In this document: piece after piece, positions 1 through 10,518 of the stretch
Position numbering within the stretch: position 1 is the first letter of the stretch
Layout: each line of letters begins with the position of its first letter
Source: Auanema rhodensis
Lineage: Eukaryota > Nematoda > Chromadorea > Rhabditida > Rhabditidae
Direction: 5' to 3'
Assembly: GCA_964057225.1 (NCBI GenBank)
Contig: OZ059896.1
Coordinates: forward strand, 15,016,501-15,080,500
DNA: 64,000 bases
Translations under genes and position numbers: made by a program
The notes under the pieces: model-generated
Seen by the model: the letters and a program-made list of their open reading frames with translations, nothing else
Database searches by the model: none
What the model was told of the DNA's origin: nothing

Positions 1-88
1 TATCGACGGAACGAATCTGTTGTTTTCAGAGGTTATTGTCAATAACTGCTATAATCAATATTTTAAATGGAAGAAAAAGAAAAGAAAC

Positions 89-171
89 TCCGTCGAGCCG
101 GATTCGAACCAGCGACCTAAGGATATCTACACTTCTACAGTCCTCCAATCTACCAACTGAGCTATCGACGG
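89..171 (-). tRNA. tRNA-Tyr(GTA), I1, D-stem defect
   Basis: D-stem 3' strand reads GATT instead of GAGC, so the D arm cannot pair fully. Probably non-functional. Confidence 0.5.
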
Positions 172-599
172 AACGAATCTGTTGTTTTCCGAAGTGATTG
201 TCAATAACTATTATAATCAATATTGAAAAAAAAAAAAGAAAAGAAACTCCGTCGAGCCTAACTTCTACAATCCTCCGCTCTACCAACTGAGCTATCGACG
301 GAACGAATCTGTTGTTTTCAGAGGTTATTGTCAATAACTGATATCTACACTTCTACAGTCCTCCGCTCTACCAACTGAACTATCGACGGAACGAATCTGT
401 TGTTTTCCAAAGAGATTGTCAATAACTACTATAATCTATATTGAAAATCGAAAAAAGAAAAGAAACTCCGTCGAGCCTAACTTCTACAATCCTCCGCTCT
501 ACCAACTGAGCTATCGACGGAACGAAGCTGTTGTTTTCAGAGGTTATTGTCAATAACTGCTATAATCAATATTTTAAATGGAACAAAAAGAAAATAAAC

Positions 600-682
600 T
601 CAGTCGAGCCAGATTCGAATCAGCGACCTAAGGATATCTACACTTCTACAGTCCTCCGCTCTACCAACTGAGCTATCGACGG
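600..682 (-). tRNA. tRNA-Tyr(GTA), I1, degenerate
   Basis: Acceptor position 71 is changed, and T-stem positions 53 and 62 are altered. Confidence 0.45.
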
Positions 683-761
683 AACGAATCTGTTGTTTTC
701 AGAGGTTATTGTCAATAACTGCTATAATCAATATTTTAAATGGAAGAAAAAGAAAAGAAAC

Positions 762-844
762 TCCGTCGAGCCGGATTCGAACCAGCGACCTAAGGATATC
801 TACACTTCTACAGTCCTCCAATCTACCAACTGAGCTATCGACGG
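762..844 (-). tRNA. tRNA-Tyr(GTA), I1, D-stem defect
   Basis: Duplicate of copy 89 with the same GATT change. Confidence 0.5.
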
Positions 845-1053
845 AACGAATCTGTTGTTTTCCGAAGTGATTGTCAATAACTATTATAATCAATATTGAA
901 AAAAAAAAAAGAAAAGAAACTCCGTCGAGCCTAACTTCTACAATCCTCCGCTCTACCAACTGAGCTATCGACGGAACGAAGCTGTTGTTTTCAGAGGTTA
1001 TTGTCAATAACTGCTATAATCAATATTTTAAATGGAACAAAAAGAAAATAAAC

Positions 1054-1136
1054 TCAGTCGAGCCAGATTCGAACCAGCGACCTAAGGATATCTACACTTC
1101 CACAGTCCTCCGCTCTACCAACTGAGCTATCGACGG
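1054..1136 (-). tRNA. tRNA-Tyr(GTA), acceptor defect
   Basis: Acceptor position 71 is mismatched, T-stem position 62 is a wobble, and the intron carries one extra change. Confidence 0.5.
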
Positions 1137-1215
1137 AACGAATCTGTTGTTTTCAGAGGTTATTGTCAATAACTGCTATAATCAATATTTTAAATGGAAG
1201 AAAAAGAAAAGAAAC

Positions 1216-1298
1216 TCCGTCGAGCCGGATTCGAACCAGCGACCTAAGGATATCTACACTTCTACAGTCCTCCGCTCTACCAACTGAGCTATCGACGG
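1216..1298 (-). tRNA. tRNA-Tyr(GTA), I1
   Basis: Consensus; first copy of the 424-bp repeat. Confidence 0.85.
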
Positions 1299-1639
1299 AA
1301 CGAATCTGTTGTTTTCCGAAGTGATTGTCAATAACTACTATAATCTATATTGAAAATCGAAAAAAAAGAAGAAACTCCGTCGAGCCTAACTTCTACAATC
1401 CTCCGCTCTACCAACTGAGCTATCGACGGAACGAATCTGTTGTTTTGCGAAGTGATTGTCAATAACTACTATAATCTATATTGAAAATCGAAAAAAGAGA
1501 AGAAACTCCGTCGAGCCTAACTTCTACAATCCTCCGCTCTACCAACTGAGCTATCGACGGAACGAATCTGTTCTTTTCAGAGGTTATTGTCAATAACTGC
1601 TATAATCAATATTTTAAATGGAACAAAAAGAAAAGAAAC

Positions 1640-1722
1640 TCCGTCGAGCCGGATTCGAACCAGCGACCTAAGGATATCTACACTTCTACAGTCCTCCGCT
1701 CTACCAACTGAGCTATCGACGG
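1640..1722 (-). tRNA. tRNA-Tyr(GTA), I1
   Basis: Consensus; second copy of the 424-bp repeat. Confidence 0.85.
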
Positions 1723-2063
1723 AACGAATCTGTTGTTTTCCGAAGTGATTGTCAATAACTACTATAATCTATATTGAAAATCGAAAAAAAAGAAGAAACT
1801 CCGTCGAGCCTAACTTCTACAATCCTCCGCTCTACCAACTGAGCTATCGACGGAACGAATCTGTTGTTTTGCGAAGTGATTGTCAATAACTACTATAATC
1901 TATATTGAAAATCGAAAAAAGAGAAGAAACTCCGTCGAGCCTAACTTCTACAATCCTCCGCTCTACCAACTGAGCTATCGACGGAACGAATCTGTTCTTT
2001 TCAGAGGTTATTGTCAATAACTGCTATAATCAATATTTTAAATGGAAGAAAAAGAAAAGAAAC

Positions 2064-2146
2064 TCCGTCGAGCCGGATTCGAACCAGCGACCTAAGGATA
2101 TCTACACTTCTACAGTCCTCCGCTCTACCAACTGAGCTATCGACGG
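2064..2146 (-). tRNA. tRNA-Tyr(GTA), I1
   Basis: Consensus; third copy of the 424-bp repeat. Confidence 0.85.
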
Positions 2147-2446
2147 AACGAATCTGTTGTTTTCCGAAGTGATTGTCAATAACTACTATAATCTATATTG
2201 AAAATCGAAAAAAAAGAAGAAACTCCGTCGAGCCTAACTTCTACAATCCTCCGCTCTACCAACTGAGCTATCGACGGAACGAATCTGTTGTTTTGCGAAG
2301 TGATTGTCAATAACTACTATAATCTATATTGAAAATCGAAAAAAGAGAAGAAACTCCGTCGAGCCTAACTTCTACAATCCTCCGCTCTACCAACTGAGCT
2401 ATCGACGGAACGAATCTGTTGTTTTCAGAGGTTATTGTCAATAACT

Positions 2447-2496
2447 GATATCTACACTTCTACAGTCCTCCGCTCTACCAACTGAACTATCGACGG
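2447..2496 (-). pseudogene. Class C tRNA-Tyr 5' half (exemplar of about 40)
   Basis: A 50-bp remnant containing the acceptor 5' strand, D arm, anticodon and the whole 10-nt intron. It ends at GATATC and runs straight into the spacer (AGTTATTG). The 3' half, box B and terminator are lost. A short match between GATATC and the spacer ATAGCAG at the junction suggests deletion by microhomology. Later copies (36.4, 38.9, 40.6 kb) carry further shared changes, again showing amplification of one event. Confidence 0.85.
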
Positions 2497-2573
2497 AACG
2501 AATCTGTTGTTTTCCAAAGTGATTGTCAATAACTACTATAATCTATATTGAAAATCGAAAAAAGAAAAGAAAC

Positions 2574-2627
2574 TCCGTCGAGCCTAACTTCTACAATCCT
2601 CCGCTCTACCAACTGAGCTATCGACGG
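2574..2627 (-). pseudogene. Class B truncated tRNA-Tyr (exemplar of about 100)
   Basis: A 54-bp remnant that keeps the complete acceptor stem, D arm and GTA triplet. Two deletions relative to the 83-bp gene join AAGT to TAGG and then to CTCGACGG. They remove most of the intron, the 3' anticodon stem and the whole T arm with box B. C32 is also T. Without box B a normal type 2 Pol III promoter is absent. Copies with the same breakpoints occur throughout 1-42.99 kb (for example 241-294 and 41.98 kb), so the deletion happened once and was then amplified. Confidence 0.85.
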
Positions 2628-2706
2628 AACGAAGCTGTTGTTTTCAGAGGTTATTGTCAATAACTGCTATAATCAATATTTTAAATGGAACAAAAAGAAA
2701 AGAAAC

Positions 2707-2789
2707 TCCGTCGAGCCGGATTCGAACCAGCGACCTAAGGATATCTACACTTCTACAGTCCTCCGCTCTACCAACTGAGCTATCGACGG
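2707..2789 (-). tRNA. tRNA-Tyr(GTA), I1 (reference copy)
   Basis: Exemplar of the consensus. Mature length is 73 nt with a 10-nt intron between G37 and A38. U33, GTA anticodon, G18G19 and the T loop TTCGAAT are all present. C1-G72 and A73 fit eukaryotic tRNA-Tyr identity. Confidence 0.9.
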
Positions 2790-2868
2790 AACGAATCTGT
2801 TGTTTTCAGAGGTTATTGTCAATAACTGCTATAATCAATATTTTAAATGGAAGAAAAAGAAAAGAAAT

Positions 2869-2951
2869 TCCGTCGAGCCGGATTCGAACCAGCGACCTAA
2901 GGATATCTACACTTCTACAGTCCTCCGCTCTACCAACTGAGCTATCGACGG
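2869..2951 (-). tRNA. tRNA-Tyr(GTA), I1
   Basis: Consensus; 3' flank begins AATTTC. Confidence 0.85.
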
Positions 2952-3380
2952 AACGAATCTGTTGTTTTCCGAAGTGATTGTCAATAACTACTATAATCTA
3001 TATTGAAAATCGAAAAAAGAGAAGAAACTCCGTCGAGCCTAACTTCTACAATCCTCCGCTCTACCAACTGAGCTATCGACGGAACGAATCTGTTGTTTTC
3101 AGAGGTTATTGTCAATAACTGATATCTACACTTCTACAGTCCTCCGCTCTACCAACTGAACTATCGACGGAACGAATCTGTTGTTTTCCAAAGTGATTGT
3201 CAATAACTACTATAATCTATATTGAAAATCGAAAAAAGAAAAGAAACTCCGTCGAGCCTAACTTCTACAATCCTCCGCTCTACCAACTGAGCTATCGACG
3301 GAACGAAGCTGTTGTTTTCAGAGGTTATTGTCAATAACTGCTATAATCAATATTTTAAATGGAAGAAAAAGAAATGAAAC

Positions 3381-3463
3381 TCCGTCGAGCCGGATTCGAA
3401 CCAGCGACCTAAGGATATCTACACTTCTACAGTCCTCCGCTCTACCAACTGAGCTATCGACGG
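3381..3463 (-). tRNA. tRNA-Tyr(GTA), I1
   Basis: Consensus. Confidence 0.85.
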
Positions 3464-3542
3464 AACGAATCTGTTGTTTTCAGAGGTTATTGTCAATAAC
3501 TGCTATAATCAATATTTTGAATGGAAGAAAAAGAAAAGAAAC

Positions 3543-3625
3543 TCCGTCGAGCCGGATTCGAACCTGCGACCTAAGGATATCTACACTTCTACAGTCCTCC
3601 GCTCTACCAACTGAGCTATCGACGG
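3543..3625 (-). tRNA. tRNA-Tyr(GTA), I1, T-stem variant
   Basis: T stem begins GCAGG instead of GCTGG. Confidence 0.65.
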
Positions 3626-3921
3626 AACGAATCTGTTGTTTTCAGAGGTTATTGTCAATAACTGATATCTACACTTCTACAGTCCTCCGCTCTACCAACT
3701 GAGCTATCGACGAAACGAATCTGTTGTTTTCCAAAGTGATTGTCAATAACTACTATAATCTATATTGAAAATCGAAAAAAGAAAAGAAACTCCGTCGAGC
3801 CTAACTTCTACAATCCTCCGCTCTACCAACTGAGCTATCGACGAAACGAATCTGTTGTTTTCCAAAGTGATTGTCAATAACTACTATAATCTATATTGAA
3901 AATCGAAAAAAGAAATGAAAC

Positions 3922-4004
3922 TCCGTCGAGCCGGATTCGAACCAGCGACCTAAGGATATCTACACTTCTACAGTCCTCCGCTCTACCAACTGAGCTATCG
4001 ACGG
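3922..4004 (-). tRNA. tRNA-Tyr(GTA), I1
   Basis: Consensus gene sitting in a class B-type 3' spacer. Confidence 0.85.
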
Positions 4005-4083
4005 AACGAATCTGTTGTTTTCAGAGGTTATTGTCAATAACTGCTATAATCAATATTTTAAATGGAAGAAAAAGAAAAGAAAT

Positions 4084-4166
4084 TCGGTCGAGCCGGATTC
4101 GAACCAGCGACCTAAGGATATCTACACTTCTACAGTCCTCCGCTCTACCAACTGAGCTATCGACGA
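4084..4166 (-). tRNA. tRNA-Tyr(GTA), I1, acceptor defect
   Basis: Positions 1 and 71 are both changed, weakening the acceptor end. Confidence 0.5.
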
Positions 4167-4376
4167 AACGAATCTGTTGTTTTCCGAAGTGATTGTCAAT
4201 AACTACTATAATCTATATTGAAAATCGAAAAAAGAGAAGAAACTCCGTCGAGCCTAACTTCTACAATCCTCCGCTCTACCAACTGAGCTATCGACGGAAC
4301 GAATCTGTTCTTTTCAGAGGTTATTGTCAATAACTGCTATAATCAATATTTTAAGTAGAGCAAAAAGAAAAGAAAC

Positions 4377-4459
4377 TCCGTCGAGCCGGATTCGAACCAG
4401 CGACCTAAGGATATCTCCACTTCTACAGTCCTCCGCTCTACCAACTGAGCTATCGACGG
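4377..4459 (-). tRNA. tRNA-Tyr(GTA), I2
   Basis: Consensus body with intron I2. Confidence 0.85.
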
Positions 4460-4538
4460 AACGAATCTGTTGTTTTCAGAGGTTATTGTCAATAACTGCT
4501 ATAATCAATATTTTAAATGGAACAAAAAGAAAAGAAAC

Positions 4539-4621
4539 TCCGTCGAGCCGGATTCGAACCAGCGACATAAGGATATCTCCACTTCTACAGTCCTCCGCTC
4601 TACCAACTGAGCTATCGACGG
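4539..4621 (-). tRNA. tRNA-Tyr(GTA), I2
   Basis: One variable-loop change (G to T). Confidence 0.75.
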
Positions 4622-4700
4622 AACGAATCTGTTGTTTTCAGAGGTTATTGTCAATAACTGCTATAATCAATATTTTAAATGGAACAAAAAGAAAAGAAAC

Positions 4701-4783
4701 TCCGTCGAGCCGGATTCGAACCAGCGACCTAAGGATATCTCCACTTCTACAGTCCTCCGCTCTACCAACTGAGCTATCGACGG
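4701..4783 (-). tRNA. tRNA-Tyr(GTA), I2
   Basis: Consensus body. Confidence 0.85.
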
Positions 4784-4862
4784 AACGAATCTGTTGTTTT
4801 CAGAGGTTATTGTCAATAACTGCTATAATCAATATTTTAAATGGAAGAAAAAGAAAAAAAAC

Positions 4863-4945
4863 TCCGTCGAGCCGGATTCGAACCAGCGACCTAAGGATAT
4901 CTCCACTTCTACAGTCCTCCGCTCTACCAACTGAACTATCGACGG
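4863..4945 (-). tRNA. tRNA-Tyr(GTA), I2
   Basis: D stem has C11 to T, giving a G-U pair. Confidence 0.7.
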
Positions 4946-5024
4946 AACGAATCTGTTGTTTTCAGAGGTTATTGTCAATAACTGCTATAATCAATATTTT
5001 AAAGGGAAGAAAAAGAAAAGAAAC

Positions 5025-5107
5025 TCCGTCGAGCCGGATTCGAACCAGCGACCTAAGGATATCTACACTTCTACAGTCCTCCGCTCTACCAACTCAGCTA
5101 TCGACGG
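5025..5107 (-). tRNA. tRNA-Tyr(GTA), I1, box A variant
   Basis: Box A reads TAGCTGAGTTGG, which breaks a D-stem pair. Shared with copy 8195. Confidence 0.6.
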
Positions 5108-5317
5108 AACGAATCTGTTGTTTTCCAAAGTGATTGTCAATAACTACTATAATCTATATTGAAAATCGAAAAAAGAAAAGAAACTCCGTCGAGCCTAACT
5201 TCTACAATCCTCCGCTCTACCAACTGAGCTATCGACGGAACGAAGCTGTTGTTTTCAGAGGTTATTGTCAATAACTGCTATAATCAATATTTTAAATGGA
5301 ACAAAAAGAAAAGAAAC

Positions 5318-5400
5318 TCCGTCGAGCCGGATTCGAACCAGCGACCTAAGGATATCTACACTTCTACAGTCCTCCGCTCTACCAACTGAGCTATCGACGG
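5318..5400 (-). tRNA. tRNA-Tyr(GTA), I1
   Basis: Consensus. Confidence 0.85.
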
Positions 5401-5610
5401 AACGAATCTGTTGTTTTCCAAAGTGATTGTCAATAACTACTATAATCTATATTGAAAATCGAAAAAAGAAAAGAAACTCCGCCGAGCCTAACTTCTACAA
5501 TCCTCCGCTCTACCAACTGAGCTATCGACGGAACGAAGCTGTTGTTTTCAGAGGTTATTGTCAATAACTGCTATAATCAATATTTTAAATGGAACAAAAA
5601 GAAAAGAAAC

Positions 5611-5693
5611 TCCGTCGAGCCGGATTCGAACCAGCGACCTAAGGATATCTACACTTCTACAGTCCTCCGCTCTACCAACTGAGCTATCGACGG
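5611..5693 (-). tRNA. tRNA-Tyr(GTA), I1
   Basis: Consensus. Confidence 0.85.
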
Positions 5694-5769
5694 AACGAAG
5701 CTGTTGTTTTCAGAGGTTATTGTCAATAACTATTATAATCAATATTGAAAAAAAAAAAAGAAAAGAAAC

Positions 5770-5852
5770 TCCGTCGAGCCGGATTCGAACCAGCGACCTA
5801 AGGATATCTACACTTCTACAGTCCTCCGCTCTACCAACTGAGCTATCGACGG
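5770..5852 (-). tRNA. tRNA-Tyr(GTA), I1
   Basis: Consensus body; 159-bp spacing with an A-rich 3' spacer. Confidence 0.85.
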
Positions 5853-6062
5853 AACGAATCTGTTGTTTTCCAAAGTGATTGTCAATAACTACTATAATCT
5901 ATATTGAAAATCGAAAAAAGAAAAGAAACTCCGCCGAGCCTAACTTCTACAATCCTCCGCTCTACCAACTGAGCTATCGACGGAACGAATCTGTTGTTTT
6001 CAGAGGTTATTGTCAATAACTGCTATAATCAATATTTTAAATGGAAGAAAAAGAAAAGAAAT

Positions 6063-6145
6063 TCCGTCGAGCCGGATTCGAACCAGCGACCTAAGGATAT
6101 CTACACTTCTACAGTCCTCCGCTCTACCAACTGAGCTATCGACGG
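6063..6145 (-). tRNA. tRNA-Tyr(GTA), I1
   Basis: Consensus. Confidence 0.85.
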
Positions 6146-6355
6146 AACGAATCTGTTGTTTTCCAAAGTGATTGTCAATAACTACTATAATCTATATTGA
6201 AAATCGAAAAAAGAGAAGAAACTCCGTCGAGCCTAACTTCTACAATCCTCCGCTCTACCAACTGAGCTATCGACGGAACGAATCTGTTCTTTTCAGAGGT
6301 TATTGTCAATAACTGCTATAATCAATATTTTAAGTAGAGCAAAAAGAAAAGAAAC

Positions 6356-6438
6356 TCCGTCGAGCCGGATTCGAACCAGCGACCTAAGGATATCTACACT
6401 TCTACAGTCCTCCGCTCTACCAACTGAGCTATCGACGG
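6356..6438 (-). tRNA. tRNA-Tyr(GTA), I1
   Basis: Consensus. Confidence 0.85.
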
Positions 6439-6517
6439 AACGAATCTGTTGTTTTCAGAGGTTATTGTCAATAACTGCTATAATCAATATTTTAAATGGA
6501 ACAAAAAGAAAAGAAAC

Positions 6518-6600
6518 TCCGTCGAGCCGGATTCGAACCAGCGACCTAAGGATATCACCACTTCTACAGTCCTCCGCTCTACCAACTGAGCTATCGACGG
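6518..6600 (-). tRNA. tRNA-Tyr(GTA), I3
   Basis: Consensus body; first copy with intron I3. Confidence 0.85.
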
Positions 6601-6679
6601 AACGAAGCTGTTGTTTTCAGAGGTTATTGTCAATAACTGCTATAATCAATATTTTAAATGGAACAAAAAGAAAAGAAAC

Positions 6680-6762
6680 TCCGTCGAGCCGGATTCGAAC
6701 CAGCCACCTAAGGATATCTCCACTTCTACAGTCCTCCGCTCTAACAACTGAGCTATCGACGG
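6680..6762 (-). tRNA. tRNA-Tyr(GTA), I2, G19 lost
   Basis: Invariant G19 is T and position 48 is changed, so D-loop/T-loop contact is probably impaired. Confidence 0.5.
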
Positions 6763-7060
6763 AACGAATCTGTTGTTTTCAGAGGTTATTGTCAATAACT
6801 GATATCTACACTTCTACAGTCCTCCGCTCTACCAACTGAGCTATCGACGGAACGAATCTGTTGTTTTCCAAAGTGATTGTCAATAACTACTATAATCTAT
6901 ATTGAAAATCGAAAAAAGAAAAGAAACTCCGTCGAGCCTAACTTCTACAATCCTCCGCTCTACCAACTGAGCTATCGACGGAACGAAGCTGTTGTTTTCA
7001 GAGGTTATTGTCAATAACTGCTATAATCAATATTTTAAATGGAACAAAAAGAAAATAAAC

Positions 7061-7143
7061 TCAGTCGAGCCAGATTCGAACCAGCGACCTAAGGATATCT
7101 ACACTTCTACAGTCCTCCGCTCTACCAACTGAGCTATCGACGG
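7061..7143 (-). tRNA. tRNA-Tyr(GTA), I1, acceptor defect
   Basis: Same acceptor and T-stem changes as copy 1054. Confidence 0.5.
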
Positions 7144-7222
7144 AACGAATCTGTTGTTTTCAGAGGTTATTGTCAATAACTGCTATAATCAATATTTTAA
7201 ATGGAAGAAAAAGAAAAGAAAC

Positions 7223-7305
7223 TCCGTCGAGCCGGATTCGAACCAGCGACCTAAGGATATCTCCACTTCTACAGTCCTCCGCTCTACCAACTGAGCTATC
7301 GACGG
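7223..7305 (-). tRNA. tRNA-Tyr(GTA), I2
   Basis: Consensus body; starts a run of seven copies. Confidence 0.85.
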
Positions 7306-7384
7306 AACGAATCTGTTGTTTTCAGAGGTTATTGTCAATAACTGCTATAATCAATATTTTAAATGGAACAAAAAGAAAAGAAAC

Positions 7385-7467
7385 TCCGTCGAGCCGGATT
7401 CGAACCAGCGACCTAAGGATATCTCCACTTCTACAGTCCTCCGCTCTACCAACTGAGCTATCGACGG
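7385..7467 (-). tRNA. tRNA-Tyr(GTA), I2
   Basis: Consensus body. Confidence 0.85.
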
Positions 7468-7546
7468 AACGAATCTGTTGTTTTCAGAGGTTATTGTCAA
7501 TAACTGCTATAATCAATATTTTAAATGGAACAAAAAGAAAAGAAAC

Positions 7547-7629
7547 TCCGTCGAGCCGGATTCAAACCAGCGACCTAAGGATATCTCCACTTCTACAGTC
7601 CTCCGCTCTACCAACTGAGCTATCGACGG
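7547..7629 (-). tRNA. tRNA-Tyr(GTA), I2, T-loop defect
   Basis: Invariant C56 is T (box B GGTTTGAATCC). Confidence 0.5.
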
Positions 7630-7708
7630 AACGAATCTGTTGTTTTCAGAGGTTATTGTCAATAACTGCTATAATCAATATTTTAAATGGAAGAAAAAGA
7701 AAAAAAAC

Positions 7709-7791
7709 TCCGTCGAGCCGGATTCGAACCAGCGACCTAAGGATATCTCCACTTCTACAGTCCTCCGCTCTACCAACTGAGCTATCGACGG
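7709..7791 (-). tRNA. tRNA-Tyr(GTA), I2
   Basis: Consensus body. Confidence 0.85.
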
Positions 7792-7870
7792 AACGAATCT
7801 GTTGTTTTCAGAGGTTATTGTCAATAACTGCTATAATCAATATTTTAAATGGAACAAAAAGAAAAGAAAC

Positions 7871-7953
7871 TCCGTCGAGCCGGATTCAAACCAGCGACCT
7901 AAGGATATCTCCACTTCTACAGTCCTCCGCTCTACCAACTGAGCTATCGACGG
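7871..7953 (-). tRNA. tRNA-Tyr(GTA), I2, T-loop defect
   Basis: Same C56 change as copy 7547, 324 bp away: a two-unit duplication. Confidence 0.5.
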
Positions 7954-8032
7954 AACGAATCTGTTGTTTTCAGAGGTTATTGTCAATAACTGCTATAATC
8001 AATATTTTAAATGGAAGAAAAAGAAAAAAAAC

Positions 8033-8115
8033 TCCGTCGAGCCGGATTCGAACCAGCGACCTAAGGATATCTCCACTTCTACAGTCCTCCGCTCTACCAA
8101 CTGAGCTATCGACGG
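8033..8115 (-). tRNA. tRNA-Tyr(GTA), I2
   Basis: Consensus body. Confidence 0.85.
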
Positions 8116-8194
8116 AACGAATCTGTTGTTTTCAGAGGTTATTGTCAATAACTGCTATAATCAATATTTTAAAGGGAAGAAAAAGAAAAGAAAC

Positions 8195-8277
8195 TCCGTC
8201 GAGCCGGATTCGAACCAGCGACCTAAGGATATCTACACTTCTACAGTCCTCCGCTCTACCAACTCAGCTATCGACGG
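8195..8277 (-). tRNA. tRNA-Tyr(GTA), I1, box A variant
   Basis: Duplicate of copy 5025. Confidence 0.6.
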
Positions 8278-8487
8278 AACGAATCTGTTGTTTTCCAAAG
8301 TGATTGTCAATAACTACTATAATCTATATTGAAAATCGAAAAAAGAAAAGAAACTCCGTCGAGCCTAACTTCTACAATCCTCCGCTCTACCAACTGAGCT
8401 ATCGACGGAACGAAGCTGTTGTTTTCAGAGGTTATTGTCAATAACTGCTATAATCAATATTTTAAATGGAACAAAAAGAAAAGAAAC

Positions 8488-8570
8488 TCCGTCGAGCCGG
8501 ATTCGAACCAGCGACCTAAGGATATCTACACTTCTACAGTCCTCCGCTCTACCAACTGAGCTATCGACGG
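8488..8570 (-). tRNA. tRNA-Tyr(GTA), I1
   Basis: Consensus. Confidence 0.85.
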
Positions 8571-8649
8571 AACGAATCTGTTGTTTTCAGAGGTTATTGT
8601 CAATAACTGCTATAGTCAATATTTTAAAGGGAAGAAAAAGAAAAGAAAC

Positions 8650-8732
8650 TCCGTCGAGCCGGATTCGAACCAGCGACCTAAGGATATCTACACTTCTACA
8701 GTCCTCCGCTCTACCAACTGAGCTATCGACGG
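8650..8732 (-). tRNA. tRNA-Tyr(GTA), I1
   Basis: Consensus; first copy with the aaaggg 3' spacer type. Confidence 0.85.
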
Positions 8733-8942
8733 AACGAATCTGTTGTTTTCCAAAGTGATTGTCAATAACTACTATAATCTATATTGAAAATCGAAAAAAG
8801 AAAAGAAACTCCGTCGAGCCTAACTTCTACAATCCTCCGCTCTACCAACTGAGCTATCGACGGAACGAAGCTGTTGTTTTCAGAGGTTATTGTCAATAAC
8901 TGCTATAATCAATATTTTAAATGGAAGAAAAAGAAAAGAAAC

Positions 8943-9025
8943 TCCGTCGAGCCGGATTCGAACCAGCGACCTAAGGATATCTACACTTCTACAGTCCTCC
9001 GCTCTACCAACTGAGCTATCGACGG
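8943..9025 (-). tRNA. tRNA-Tyr(GTA), I1
   Basis: Consensus. Confidence 0.85.
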
Positions 9026-9235
9026 AACGAATCTGTTGTTTTCCAAAGTGATTGTCAATAACTACTATAATCTATATTGAAAATCGAAAAAAGAAAAGAA
9101 ACTAAGCCGAGCCTAACTTCTACAATCCTCCGCTCTACCAACTGAGCTATCGACGGAACGAAGCTGTTGTTTTCAGAGGTTATTGTCAATAACTGCTATA
9201 ATCAATATTTTAAATGGAACAAAAAGAAAAGAAAC

Positions 9236-9318
9236 TCCGTCGAGCCGGATTCGAACCAGCGACCTAAGGATATCTACACTTCTACAGTCCTCCGCTCTAC
9301 CAACTGAGCTATCGACGG
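9236..9318 (-). tRNA. tRNA-Tyr(GTA), I1
   Basis: Consensus. Confidence 0.85.
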
Positions 9319-9528
9319 AACGAATCTGTTGTTTTCAGAGGTTATTGTCAATAACTGCTATAATCTATATTGAAAATCGAAAAAAGAAAAGAAACTCCGC
9401 CGAGCCTAACTTCTACAATCCTCCGCTCTACCAACTGAGCTATCGACGGAACGAAGCTGTTGTTTTCAGAGGTTATTGTCAATAACTGCTATAATCAATA
9501 TTTTAAATGGAACAAAAAGAAAAGAAAC

Positions 9529-9611
9529 TCCGTCGAGCCGGATTCGAACCAGCGACCTAAGGATATCTACACTTCTACAGTCCTCCGCTCTACCAACTGA
9601 GCTATCGACGG
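9529..9611 (-). tRNA. tRNA-Tyr(GTA), I1
   Basis: Consensus. Confidence 0.85.
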
Positions 9612-9821
9612 AACGAATCTGTTGTTTTCCAAAGTGATTGTCAATAACTACTATAATCTATATTGAAAATCGAAAAAAGAAAAGAAACTCCGCCGAGCCT
9701 AACTTCTACAATCCTCCGCTCTACCAACTGAGCTATCGACGGAACGAAGCTGTTGTTTTCAGAGGTTATTGTCAATAACTGCTATAATCAATATTTTAAA
9801 TGGAACAAAAAGAAAAGAAAC

Positions 9822-9904
9822 TCCGTCGAGCCGGATTCGAACCAGCGACCTAAGGATATCTACACTTCTACAGTCCTCCGCTCTACCAACTGAGCTATCG
9901 ACGG
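9822..9904 (-). tRNA. tRNA-Tyr(GTA), I1
   Basis: Consensus. Confidence 0.85.
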
Positions 9905-9980
9905 AACGAATCTGTTGTTTTCAGAGGTTATTGTCAATAACTATTATAATCAATATTGAAAAAAAAAAAAGAAAAGAAAC

Positions 9981-10063
9981 TCCGTCGAGCCGGATTCGAA
10001 CCAGCGACCTAAGGATATCTACACTTCTACAGTCCTCCGCTCTACCAACTGAGCTATCGACGG
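9981..10063 (-). tRNA. tRNA-Tyr(GTA), I1
   Basis: Consensus; same A-rich spacer as copy 5770. Confidence 0.85.
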
Positions 10064-10273
10064 AACGAATCTGTTGTTTTCCAAAGTGATTGTCAATAAC
10101 TACTATAATCTATATTGAAAATCGAAAAAAGAAAAGAAACTCCGCCGAGCCTAACTTCTACAATCCTCCGCTCTACCAACTGAGCTATCGACGGAACGAA
10201 GCTGTTGTTTTCAGAGGTTATTGTCAATAACTGCTATAATCAATATTTTAAATGGAACAAAAAGAAAAGAAAC

Positions 10274-10356
10274 TCCGTCGAGCCGGATTCGAACCAGCGA
10301 CCTAAGGATATCTACACTTCTACAGTCCTCCGCTCTACCAACTGAGCTATCGACGG
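10274..10356 (-). tRNA. tRNA-Tyr(GTA), I1
   Basis: Consensus. Confidence 0.85.
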
Positions 10357-10435
10357 AACGAATCTGTTGTTTTCAGAGGTTATTGTCAATAACTGCTATA
10401 ATCAATATTTTAAATGGAAGAAAAAGAAAAGAAAT

Positions 10436-10518
10436 TCCGTCGAGCCGGATTCGAACCAGCGACCTAAGGATATCTACACTTCTACAGTCCTCCGCTCTAC
10501 CAACTGAGCTATCGACGG
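10436..10518 (-). tRNA. tRNA-Tyr(GTA), I1
   Basis: Consensus. Confidence 0.85.

Larger units (their letters stand above)
1..990. repeat. 673-bp offset duplication
   Basis: Bases 1 to about 317 recur at 674 to about 990, including the shared D-stem-defective tRNA copies at 89 and 762. The copies diverge where the first continues into a class C unit and the second into a class A unit. Confidence 0.8.
1216..2487. repeat. 424-bp higher-order repeat, three copies
   Basis: The order A-B-B, with tRNA copies at 1216, 1640 and 2064, repeats with a constant 424-bp spacing. The spacer variants aaaaaaaagaag and aaaaagagaag recur in the same order. Confidence 0.8.

Noticed and set aside
26-1007. Minus-strand frames of about 100 codons in the first kilobase
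   Set aside because: They read through tRNA bodies and spacers of classes A and B and have no protein features.
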